Source of the DNA: Pseudomonadota bacterium
Lineage (GTDB): Bacteria > Pseudomonadota > Alphaproteobacteria > Rhizobiales > Devosiaceae
Assembly (NCBI GenBank): GCA_023387585.1
Contig: JAEWHZ010000089.1
Location: 1 to 6,539 of the forward strand
Reading direction: 5' to 3'
DNA length: 6,539 nt
In this document: positions 1-6,519 of the stretch, piece by piece
How the letters are laid out: each line of letters opens with the position of its first letter
Numbering within the stretch: position 1 is the stretch's first letter
Translations under genes and position numbers: made by a program
Notes under the pieces: model-generated
Databases searched by the model: none
What the model was told of the DNA's origin: nothing
The model's input: only the letters and a program-made list of their open reading frames with translations

Positions 1-895
<895 letters not shown>

Positions 896-912
896 TTTGA
901 TTCTCGTCAGGG

Positions 913-930
913 ACGGCCGGAACGGCCGGA
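913..930. repeat. Tandem 9-bp direct repeat in argG leader
   Basis: ACGGCCGGA occurs twice with no spacer (913-921 and 922-930). Each unit contains the palindrome CGGCCG, so the RNA could fold on itself. The repeat sits 18-35 bases upstream of the argG start codon, between the candidate promoter and the gene. It could be a regulator site, a leader structure or chance in GC-rich DNA. Confidence 0.5.
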
Positions 931-940
931 AATCGGGCGC

Positions 941-969
941 ACCCTATTCATCCCGGCGCTTTGGTGCAA
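941..969 (-). promoter_or_regulatory. Candidate sigma70-type promoter of argG
   Basis: Reading the minus strand, TTGCAC (969-964) and TAGGGT (946-941) are separated by exactly 17 bases. They lie about 45-75 bases upstream of the argG ATG. The -35 box is good and the -10 box is moderate. It is a motif match by eye only. Transcription would start near 934 and read through the tandem ACGGCCGGA repeat. Confidence 0.35.
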
Positions 970-999
970 TTGTCGCGCGATACAAGAGACAAATGATAC

Positions 1000-1647
1000 A
1001 TGTCCGCCTTCATCCCCGACCTTCCCGTCATCCTCGCCTTCGCGCTCGCGAGCTTCGCGCTCGCGGTCACGCCCGGCCCCGACATGGCGCTGTTCGTGGC
1101 CCGCACCATGAATTTCGGCCGCCTGCACGGCTTCGCCACCGTTTCCGGCGCCATCACCGGCATCGCCGTGCACACCGCGCTGGTCGCCTTCGGCATCTCG
1201 ATCCTCATCGTCACCGCCCCTTCCGTCTTCTGGGTGCTCAAGATCGTCGGGGCGCTCTATCTGGTCTGGCTCGCCATCCAGGCGCTGCGTGCCGGCGGCG
1301 GCGTGCTGGCGGTAGAGGCCGACGCGCGCAGGCCGCGCCTTCTCGAAAGCTATCTCACCGGGCTCGGCATCAACCTCACCAATCCCAAGATCGCCCTGTT
1401 CTTCGTGACCTTCCTGCCCCAGTTCGTCTCGGCCGAGGATCCAGGCGCGGCGGCCAAGCTGATGTTCCTCGGCGTCGAGTTCGTACTGGTCTCGCTGCCC
1501 GTCGTCATCGCCGTCGTGCTGCTCGCCGAATGGCTGACCACGACCTTGCGCGAGCGCCAATGGGTGTCGAAGGCGCTGAACTACGGTTTCGCCGCCGTGT
1601 TCATGAGCTTTGCCGCGACGCTCCTGTTCGCCGAAGCACGCAGATAG
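1000..1647 (+). CDS. LysE/RhtB-family amino acid exporter
   Basis: This 215-residue inner-membrane protein belongs to the LysE/RhtB translocator family, whose members export amino acids such as lysine, arginine, threonine, homoserine or leucine. The length and about six hydrophobic segments (roughly 5-25, 44-66, 68-95, 125-145, 153-178, 192-212) are typical. Family motifs are TPGPDM at 24-29, followed by a glycine-rich second helix (GFATVSGAITG), and NLTNPKIALFF at 125-135. The start at ATG 1000 has AAGAGA about ten bases upstream; a nearer ATG at 993 is out of frame. The gene is divergent from argG, and its stop directly abuts the rlmJ start, so the two are probably co-transcribed. The substrate cannot be told from sequence. 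The neighbouring arginine gene makes a basic amino acid possible, but that is inference. Confidence 0.92.
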   Translation: MSAFIPDLPVILAFALASFALAVTPGPDMALFVARTMNFGRLHGFATVSGAITGIAVHTALVAFGISILIVTAPSVFWVLKIVGALYLVWLAIQALRAGGGVLAVEADARRPRLLESYLTGLGINLTNPKIALFFVTFLPQFVSAEDPGAAAKLMFLGVEFVLVSLPVVIAVVLLAEWLTTTLRERQWVSKALNYGFAAVFMSFAATLLFAEARR

Positions 1648-2496
1648 ATGAATTACCGCCACGCCTTTCACGCCGGCAATTTCGCCGATGTGGTCAAGCA
1701 TCTCACCCTGACTCGCATCCTCGTCTACCTGATGCGCAAGCAAGCCGCCTTCCGCGTGCTCGACACCCATGCCGGCGCCGGGCTCTATGATCTTCTGGGC
1801 GATCAGGCGCAAAAGACCGGCGAATGGAGCGAGGGCATCGCAAAGCTGCTCGCCGAACCGCTCACCGGCGAAGCCGCCACCCTCGCGGCGCCCTATCTCG
1901 AAGCGGTGCAAAGCTTCAATCCGGACGGCACGCTGCGCTTCTATCCCGGCTCCCCGCACCTCACCCGCCATCTGATGCGCGCCGAGGACCGCATGTTCGC
2001 CCTGGAACTCCACCCGGGCGACCACGAACTGCTGGCAGAAAATTTTGCCGGCGACATCCAGGTGCGCGTGACGAAGCTCGACGGCTGGGCATCGCTCGGC
2101 ACCCATGTGCCGCCCAAGGAGAAGCGTGGCCTGGTGCTGGTTGACCCGCCCTTCGAGGAAAAGGGCGAGTTCGACCGGCTGGTCGACGGCCTCGCCCGCG
2201 CCCATGCGCGCTGGCCCGGCGGCATCTATGCGCTGTGGTATCCGCTCAAGGACCCGACAGAGACAAAACGCTTCCACGCCCGCCTGCGTGACACCGGCAT
2301 CGCAAAAATCCTGCGCATCGAGCTGGCCCTGCGCGCCCCCTCGACCCCGCCGCGCCTCAACGGCACCGGCATGATCGTCGTCAACCCGCCCTTCGTGCTG
2401 GCCGACGAGATGGCCGTGCTGCTGCCGGAGCTGACCCGGCGCCTGTCGACGGCAGCGACCGCCAGCTGGCGCTGCGACTGGATCGCGGGGGAATAG
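1648..2496 (+). CDS. rlmJ: 23S rRNA (adenine2030-N6)-methyltransferase RlmJ
   Basis: This SAM-dependent enzyme methylates N6 of A2030 in 23S rRNA (E. coli numbering), acting on naked rRNA before the large subunit is complete. The 282-residue product matches E. coli RlmJ (280) in length and in landmarks along the chain: NYRHAFHAGNFADVVKH at 2-18, the SAM-binding segment LDTHAGAG at 38-45, YPGSP at 99-103, the catalytic motif DPPFE at 166-170, YALWYP at 194-199 and GMIVVNPP at 241-248. The ATG follows the exporter's TAG directly (TAGATG) and has no strong ribosome site, which suggests translational coupling. At the far end its TAG touches the stop codon of the convergent GNAT gene. Nothing looks broken. 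Confidence 0.96.
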   Translation: MNYRHAFHAGNFADVVKHLTLTRILVYLMRKQAAFRVLDTHAGAGLYDLLGDQAQKTGEWSEGIAKLLAEPLTGEAATLAAPYLEAVQSFNPDGTLRFYPGSPHLTRHLMRAEDRMFALELHPGDHELLAENFAGDIQVRVTKLDGWASLGTHVPPKEKRGLVLVDPPFEEKGEFDRLVDGLARAHARWPGGIYALWYPLKDPTETKRFHARLRDTGIAKILRIELALRAPSTPPRLNGTGMIVVNPPFVLADEMAVLLPELTRRLSTAATASWRCDWIAGE

Positions 2497-2934
2497 CTAT
2501 TCGCCGATCCGGTAGGTGAAGACCGACATCGCCTCTTCGGTGTCGTCCGGGCCCAGCAGCTTGCGATAGAGCGCGAGCGCGGCGTGGTTGTCGCGCTCCG
2601 TGCCCACCCAGGCCACGGCCGCGCCCATGGCCCGCGCCTCTTCGAGCAGCGCCTTCATCAGCGCCAGCCCGATGCCGCGCCGGCGATAGGCGTCGCCAAC
2701 GCCGAGCTCGTTGACGAAGAATTCCTCGTCCTTGTCGGGATGGAAATGCGTGAATCCGGTCGCCATGCCGACCACGAGCCCGCCATCGCGCGCCACGACG
2801 ATGCGGTAATGCGGCGTTTCGAGAAACCGCTTCGCCAGCGCCGGGCGCACCGGCCCGTCGAACACGCCCTCGGCCATTTCGGCCAGCACAACCTCGTCCC
2901 CCGGCCCGAGCCGGGTGATGACGATGCCGTCCAT
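2497..2934 (-). CDS. GNAT-family N-acetyltransferase
   Basis: The 145-residue protein has the GCN5-related acetyltransferase fold, which moves an acetyl group from acetyl-CoA to an amine. The acetyl-CoA pyrophosphate loop is YRRRGIG at 83-89. It is preceded by the strand EFFVNELGVG (71-80) and followed by the helix LALMKALLEEARAMGA and by the C-terminal pattern NHAALALYRKLG-like (116-128). The layout (acidic stretch, then ELxV, RRRGIG, ALY) recalls the AAC(3)-I type of small GNATs, but that does not establish an aminoglycoside substrate. The ATG at 2934 has no clear ribosome site, and an in-frame stop at 2961-2959 limits any extension to a few codons. The start lies 57 bases after the rlmN stop on the same strand, so it may be the last gene of that transcript. 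Substrate unknown. Confidence 0.88.
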   Translation of the reverse strand: MDGIVITRLGPGDEVVLAEMAEGVFDGPVRPALAKRFLETPHYRIVVARDGGLVVGMATGFTHFHPDKDEEFFVNELGVGDAYRRRGIGLALMKALLEEARAMGAAVAWVGTERDNHAALALYRKLLGPDDTEEAMSVFTYRIGE

Positions 2935-2952
2935 CAGGCCGGCGTCGCTAGA

Positions 2953-2995
2953 GTGAGGTCAGGAAAAGTTGCGCATTTTTCCGGTTCGACCTCAC
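2953..2995 (-). terminator. Nested hairpin at the rlmN stop, possible terminator
   Basis: GTGAGGTC (2953-2960) and GACCTCAC (2988-2995) form a perfect 8-bp outer inverted repeat. Inside it, GGAAAA (2962-2967) pairs with TTTTCC (2977-2982) around a 9-base loop containing TGCGCA. The rlmN stop codon (2994-2992) lies inside the outer arm. There is no T-run after the outer stem on the minus strand, so if it ends transcription it is not a textbook intrinsic terminator. An operator or mRNA-protecting role is also possible. Confidence 0.5.
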
Positions 2996-4227
2996 GACAA
3001 GGCATGTTCCAGCCCCAGCGCCTCGCGCTCCTTGCGGCTCAGCCTCTCGCTTTCCGACTTGAGCTGGCCGCAGGCGGCAAAAATGTCGCGCCCGCGCGGG
3101 GTGCGCACCGGGCTGGCATAGCCGGCGCGGTTGACGATGTCGGCGAATCTTTCGATCCGCGACGCGCTCGAGCAGCCGTAATTGGTGCCCGGCCAGGGGT
3201 TGAAGGGGATCAAATTGATCTTGGCCGGGATGCCGGCCAGCAGCCGCACCAGTTCGCGCGCGTCGGCGTCGGAATCGTTGATCCCGTCCAGCATCACATA
3301 TTCGAAGGTGATGCGCCGCGCATTGGAGAGGCCCGGATAGTTCCGGCACGCCTCGAGCAGTTCCTTGATCGGCCACTTCTTGTTGATCGGCACCAGCACG
3401 TCGCGCAGGTCGTCGCGCACCGCGTGCAGCGAGATGGCCAGCATCACCCCGATCTCGCTGCCCGTCGGCCCGATCTTGGGCACCACGCCCGAGGTCGACA
3501 GCGTGATGCGGCGCTTCGAAAGGCTCAGCCCGTCACCGTCCGAGGCGATCAGCAGCGCCTTCTTGACGTTGTCGTAATTGTAGAGCGGCTCGCCCATGCC
3601 CATCATGACGATATTGGTGATCGCCCTGCTGTCGCCTTCCGATCCGCCCGAGCCGCGCGGCGCCGGCACCAGCCCGTCATCGGGCCGCACGCCGCCGGGG
3701 AAATCCCCCAGCCGCTCGCGCGCCATCATCACCTGCCCGAGGATCTCGCCCGCCGTGAGGTTGCGCACCAGCTTCTGCGTGCCGGTGTGGCAGAAGGTGC
3801 AGGTCAGCGTGCATCCGACCTGCGAGGAGACGCACAGCGTGCCGCGATCCTCTTCCGGGATATAGACGGTCTCGACCTCGACCGGCGGCGCCAGGGGCTG
3901 GGCCGGATCGCGGAAGCGGAACAGCCATTTGCGCGTACCGTCGCTCGATACCTGCTCGGAAACGATCTCGGGCCGCTCGATGGCGAAGCGCTCGTCGAGG
4001 AGCGCCCGTACCGGCTTGGCGATATTGGTCATCGCCGAAAAATCGGTGACGCCGTTGACATAGATCCAGTTCCACAGCTGCGAGGACCGCATGCGCGCCT
4101 CGCGCTCTTCCAGCCCGGCATCGGTCAGCGCCGCGCGCAGTTCGGCACGGTCGAGCCCCACAAGCGGGGCGCGCGCCGGCGCGGGGCGGCGCAGAATCTG
4201 AAGGCTGAGGTCGAGCGCGATGGTCAT
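2992..4227 (-). CDS. rlmN: Radical-SAM 23S rRNA (adenine2503-C2)-methyltransferase RlmN
   Basis: This radical-SAM enzyme methylates C2 of A2503 at the peptidyl-transferase centre of 23S rRNA and, in E. coli, also A37 of some tRNAs. From ATG 4227 the product is 411 residues. The [4Fe-4S] cysteines are C139, C143 and C146 (GCTLTCTFC). The two cysteines of the methyl-transfer mechanism are present: C132 in GTLCVSSQVGC, and C386 in RDIFAACGQLKSE. The spacing matches E. coli C118/C125/C129/C132 and C355. VMMGMGEPLYN near 208-217 binds SAM. A Pro/Gly/Ser-rich insert (about residues 175-198) precedes it; I believe this is common in alphaproteobacteria. A TTG at 4260 would add 11 residues, but ATG 4227 gives the better N-terminus; its ribosome site is weak. 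A candidate promoter and hairpin lie just upstream. Confidence 0.96.
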   Translation of the reverse strand: MTIALDLSLQILRRPAPARAPLVGLDRAELRAALTDAGLEEREARMRSSQLWNWIYVNGVTDFSAMTNIAKPVRALLDERFAIERPEIVSEQVSSDGTRKWLFRFRDPAQPLAPPVEVETVYIPEEDRGTLCVSSQVGCTLTCTFCHTGTQKLVRNLTAGEILGQVMMARERLGDFPGGVRPDDGLVPAPRGSGGSEGDSRAITNIVMMGMGEPLYNYDNVKKALLIASDGDGLSLSKRRITLSTSGVVPKIGPTGSEIGVMLAISLHAVRDDLRDVLVPINKKWPIKELLEACRNYPGLSNARRITFEYVMLDGINDSDADARELVRLLAGIPAKINLIPFNPWPGTNYGCSSASRIERFADIVNRAGYASPVRTPRGRDIFAACGQLKSESERLSRKEREALGLEHALS

Positions 4228-4268
4228 CGGCAATCCGCGGAAAACGATATCTTTTGGCAAAATGGCGT

Positions 4269-4300
4269 CGGGGCCACGGGCGTATTTCGCCCCGGCCCCG
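4269..4300 (-). promoter_or_regulatory. Stem-loop in rlmN leader / after IalB-like gene 2
   Basis: CGGGGCC (4269-4275) pairs with GGCCCCG (4294-4300). After a small internal loop, GGGCG (4278-4282) pairs with CGCCC (4288-4292) around the loop TATTT, giving 12 GC-rich base pairs. On the minus strand it lies 49 bases past the stop of the IalB-like gene and 42 bases before the rlmN ATG; ATTTT follows six bases later. It could weakly end the upstream transcript or structure the rlmN leader. Confidence 0.55.
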
Positions 4301-4312
4301 TATTCACATCCT

Positions 4313-4340
4313 AATATAGCATCGATCGGCTGGACGGCAA
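4313..4340 (-). promoter_or_regulatory. Candidate sigma70-type promoter of rlmN
   Basis: On the minus strand TTGCCG (4340-4335) and TATATT (4318-4313) are 16 bases apart. The overlapping CTATAT matches the -10 preferred in alphaproteobacteria. The -35 box starts nine bases after the stop of the IalB-like gene. A start near 4306 would give a leader of about 80 bases that opens with the 4269-4300 hairpin. By-eye match only. Confidence 0.4.
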
Positions 4341-4348
4341 AGACGCGC

Positions 4349-4861
4349 TCAGCAGGCCCCGTCTATGGCGCGGGCCGAGGCGGTGGCCCCGGACAGCGAA
4401 TAGGTCTGGGTGAAGCGGATGCCGGCCGCCGTCGTCGCCTCGACGGTCAGATTGGCACCGGCGCGGATCGCCTGCGCCAGCGCGTCGGTCTGGCCGGAAT
4501 TTTCGAGCCAGGCGGCGTCGGCCTGGGTGAACAGCTGCCAGCTCTGCCCGCCCACCGTCACCGTCGCCGTCGAATCCGGCGCCAGCGCCACCCCCGCCAC
4601 CAGGTTGATTTCGTTGCGCACGCCCTCGTCGGGCCGGTGCGTCACATAGAGATAGGCGTCGGTATAGCCCTCGGGGCTCGGCTGCACCGCCGTCGGCTTG
4701 GTCAGCGAGAAGCACAGCCGCGCCCCGCCTTCGCTGGCCGAATAGGCCGACCAGGCATTGAAATCGCCCAGAAGCTGCACGGTCTGCGCCAGCGCCGGCC
4801 CGGACGATACCGAACCGGCCAGCGCGACCCCCAGCAATGCGGCGGCGAAACGCGATCTCAT
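4349..4861 (-). CDS. Invasion-associated locus B (IalB) family secreted protein, copy 2
   Basis: The 170-residue product begins with a Sec signal peptide (MRSRF, hydrophobic AAALLGVALAG, then GPALA with likely cleavage after residue 25), so it is exported to the periplasm or envelope. The mature part resembles the IalB family: GDFNAWSAY (32-40), a cysteine at 50, a YVTHRPDEGVRNE strand, AAWLE, then YSLSGATASARAIDGAC ending in C170. C50 and C170 probably form a disulfide. IalB was named in Bartonella for a role in erythrocyte invasion; relatives are common in free-living Hyphomicrobiales and their biochemical role is unknown. ATG 4861 was chosen because GAAGGG lies six bases upstream and it starts the signal peptide. 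An ATG at 4903 would put the translated start inside a hairpin. It is paralogous to the next gene upstream. Confidence 0.85.
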   Translation of the reverse strand: MRSRFAAALLGVALAGSVSSGPALAQTVQLLGDFNAWSAYSASEGGARLCFSLTKPTAVQPSPEGYTDAYLYVTHRPDEGVRNEINLVAGVALAPDSTATVTVGGQSWQLFTQADAAWLENSGQTDALAQAIRAGANLTVEATTAAGIRFTQTYSLSGATASARAIDGAC

Positions 4862-4898
4862 GGCAGGCCCTTCTGTTCTGGAAAGGAGTTCTCGCATG

Positions 4899-4926
4899 CA
4901 CACGGGCCGGCTGCCCGGCCCGTGTG
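4899..4926 (-). terminator. Perfect 12-bp hairpin between the two IalB-like genes
   Basis: CACACGGGCCGG (4899-4910) and CCGGCCCGTGTG (4915-4926) are perfect reverse complements around a 4-base loop. The hairpin begins 33 bases after the stop of IalB-like gene 1 and ends 37 bases before the start of gene 2. No U-run follows on the minus strand. It may be a partial terminator or a block against 3' decay that sets different levels of the two mRNAs. Confidence 0.6.
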
Positions 4927-4959
4927 TTATCAGGCTTTACGAAACCCGGGCAAGGCGGC

Positions 4960-5481
4960 TCAGTTGCAGGCCTGGTCGATGGCGTTCATCGCCGCTGTGG
5001 CTCCGGCGAGCGAATAGGTGTCGACCGTGTTGGTGCCGCGCTGGCTGGTGCCGCGCACCACCATCTGCCCGCCGGCCTTGAAGGCGGAGACGAACCCGGG
5101 CTCGTCCGCCGTCGAGGCCAGCCAGGCGGCGCTGCCCTCGGCGACCATCGGGAAGCTGCGCCCGTCGACCGCGGCGCTCACATTGGCGCTGGAGGTGTTG
5201 AACGGATAGCCGATCAGCGTCTGCACCTCGTTGCGCGTGCCCATGCCCTTGCGGTGGATGATCAGGAAATGGATCGGGTCGCGATTGACCCCGGTCGGCT
5301 CGGACCGTTGCGGCTGGCCGGAAATGTAGCAGATTTCCCCGCTCGCATCGGTGCCCCGCCACGCCGTCCACGCGTTGAAGCTTCCCAGTTCCGTCACCTG
5401 CTGCGCCATGGTCTGGGGCGCAAGGGCTACAATTGCGCTCAAGGCAAGGCCGTAAAGCAGGCCACGCGCTGTGCTCGTCAT
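4960..5481 (-). CDS. Invasion-associated locus B (IalB) family secreted protein, copy 1
   Basis: The 173-residue product has a signal peptide (MTSTARG, then hydrophobic LLYGLALSAIVAL, then TMA with likely cleavage after residue 26). The mature part resembles IalB: GSFNAWTAW (33-41), C51 in GEICYIS, HFLIIHRKGMGTRNE, AAWLAS and YSLAGATAAMNAIDQACN with C172 next to the end. The positions of both cysteines and the C-terminal YSLxGATA motif match copy 2, so this is a diverged tandem paralogue. ATG 5481 is preferred because AAGGA (5495-5491) sits nine bases upstream. An ATG two codons earlier is too close to it, and ATG 5532 would place charged residues before the signal peptide. The 222-base gap upstream suggests its own promoter, with a possible CtrA site. 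Function unknown. Confidence 0.85.
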   Translation of the reverse strand: MTSTARGLLYGLALSAIVALAPQTMAQQVTELGSFNAWTAWRGTDASGEICYISGQPQRSEPTGVNRDPIHFLIIHRKGMGTRNEVQTLIGYPFNTSSANVSAAVDGRSFPMVAEGSAAWLASTADEPGFVSAFKAGGQMVVRGTSQRGTNTVDTYSLAGATAAMNAIDQACN

Positions 5482-5661
5482 CGCCATTTGTCCTTTGTTC
5501 GTCAGGTTCCGCATCGCGGTTGGGCTCCCCACAAGCCTTCCACGACTATGGTTACCAAGCCGTCAAAAGCCGCCGCATTTGACTTAAATTCTGGCAATGA
5601 CGGGCAAGTTTGACCGCAATTTGGCGCCCGCGCCGCGTGGCATCGAACGCTCGCGCAAGGG

Positions 5662-5676
5662 TGAACGAAGGGTTAA
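5662..5676 (-). promoter_or_regulatory. Candidate CtrA-like site upstream of IalB-like gene 1
   Basis: On the minus strand TTAA (5676-5673), seven bases, then TTCA (5665-5662) matches seven of the eight fixed bases of the alphaproteobacterial CtrA site TTAA-N7-TTAA. It lies about 180 bases upstream of the gene and 28 bases after the thpR stop. A match this short can occur by chance, although AT-rich words are uncommon here. Confidence 0.25.
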
Positions 5677-5703
5677 GCCCGGCCCGGCTCTAAGAGGCCC
5701 GCC

Positions 5704-6243
5704 TCAGGCCGCCAGCGGATAGCCCTGCTCCACCACATAGGGCCCGCCCCCGACGGAATCCCGGCTCGAATAGAGGACGAACCGCGACACCTCGAACTCG
5801 ATCGGGGTGAAGCGCCCGGCGCTGGCGATGAAATGCGCCACATCGTGGGAACTGGTGCCGCGCAGCCGCGCCAGCGTCACATGCGGCACGAATTTGCGCC
5901 CTTCCGGCGCCAGCCCGGCCCGCTGCAGCATGCGCTCCTGTGCGGCCTGCAGTCGCACCAGCGTTTCGTTGCCCTCGATCCCGGCATAGAGCGAGCGCGG
6001 CTTGTCGCCGCCGAAACTGCCCAGATGGTCGAGCCGGATGCGGAAGGACAGCGAATGGTTGAGTCGCTCGAGCACGTCGGCGGCCTCGTCGGCGGTGGTG
6101 TTGTCGACATCGCCGATGAAGCGCAGGGTGATGTGGTAGTTCTCGGGGTCTATCCAGCGCGCACCGGGCAATCCGCCGCGCTTGAGCGAAAGCAGGAAAC
6201 CGACTTCGGCCGGGATCTCGAGGCCGGTGAAGAGCCGGGGCAT
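5704..6243 (-). CDS. thpR: RNA 2',3'-cyclic phosphodiesterase (2'-5' RNA ligase / LigT family)
   Basis: This small cytosolic 2H-phosphoesterase opens 2',3'-cyclic phosphate ends of RNA to a 2'-phosphate. The family was first described by its 2'-5' RNA ligase activity. The 179-residue product has both signature tetrapeptides, HITL at 37-40 and HVTL at 121-124, whose histidines form the active site. The opening MPRLFTGLEIP, the LxxLGSFG segment (71-78) and KFVPHVTLARL are typical, and the length is close to E. coli ThpR (176). The start is secure: AGGAGG (6254-6249) lies five bases upstream of ATG 6243, the strongest ribosome site in the window. The gene has 222 bases downstream before IalB-like gene 1 and a divergent gene upstream. 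Its physiological substrate in bacteria is unclear. Confidence 0.95.
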   Translation of the reverse strand: MPRLFTGLEIPAEVGFLLSLKRGGLPGARWIDPENYHITLRFIGDVDNTTADEAADVLERLNHSLSFRIRLDHLGSFGGDKPRSLYAGIEGNETLVRLQAAQERMLQRAGLAPEGRKFVPHVTLARLRGTSSHDVAHFIASAGRFTPIEFEVSRFVLYSSRDSVGGGPYVVEQGYPLAA

Positions 6244-6414
6244 GTCGCCCTCCTCTCGTCTGGGGCCGCCCGGATCGAACCGGACCGCCGGATCGGAACA
6301 ACGCGATTCGCCGGTTCAGGCTAGCACAGCGCCCCCCGCCGCAAAGCGACATTTCCATGACACGCACAGGCGCTCACAGACGCGCGACGGACACGCGCGA
6401 AAAGCCGGTTCCGC

Positions 6415-6443
6415 TTGTAAATCGCGGATGCGCCATCCATATT
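6415..6443 (+). promoter_or_regulatory. Candidate sigma70-type promoter for the right-edge gene
   Basis: TTGTAA (6415-6420) and CATATT (6438-6443) are 17 bases apart on the plus strand, in the most AT-rich part of this gap. A start near 6450 would give a leader of about 70 bases that includes the short ORF at 6493. By-eye match only. Confidence 0.45.
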
Positions 6444-6492
6444 ATTCGCCAAACGCAGCGGTCATTCCAACGCGGAAGGGCGAGGAGCGTTC

Positions 6493-6519
6493 ATGACTTC
6501 CATGGGAAAGGAACTTTGA
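6493..6519 (+). CDS. Possible eight-residue leader ORF
   Basis: This ORF encodes MTSMGKEL and stops at TGA 6517-6519. GAGGAG (6482-6487) lies five bases before its ATG, an excellent ribosome site. The stop overlaps the next start as TGATG, so ribosomes ending here could restart on the downstream gene. It is too short for any homology judgement. It may be a coupling or regulatory leader peptide, or the GAGGAG may be incidental. Confidence 0.35.
   Translation: MTSMGKEL

Noticed and set aside
907..2277. Minus-strand open frame of 456 codons across the exporter and rlmJ
   Set aside because: It is antisense to two recognised genes, with repetitive Glu/Gly/Asp/Arg composition and no domain.
2497..2934. 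Reading the GNAT gene as an aminoglycoside resistance gene
   Set aside because: The general layout resembles AAC(3)-I, but this layout is shared by many small acetyltransferases and no substrate residues are diagnostic.
4228..4260. TTG start for rlmN at 4260
   Set aside because: It would add 11 residues without a ribosome site and the ATG at 4227 gives the expected type of N-terminus.
2584..4314. Long plus-strand open frame of 576 codons across the GNAT gene and rlmN
   Set aside because: It spans two well-identified minus-strand genes, has low-complexity Arg/His/Gln composition and lacks a matching gene boundary. It is a high-GC shadow frame.
4862..4903. ATG at 4903 as the start of IalB-like gene 2
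   Set aside because: It would place 14 charged or polar residues before the signal peptide and put the start in a hairpin, while ATG 4861 has GAAGGG at good distance.
5677..5703. Hairpin terminator just after thpR
   Set aside because: The CTC/GAG pairing needs a bulge to extend and no T-run follows, so I could not support a terminator.
6262..6290. tRNA-like T-arm (GGTTCGATCC on the minus strand) followed by CCCCA
   Set aside because: The putative T-stem does not pair correctly, and no acceptor, D or anticodon arm can be drawn from the adjoining bases.
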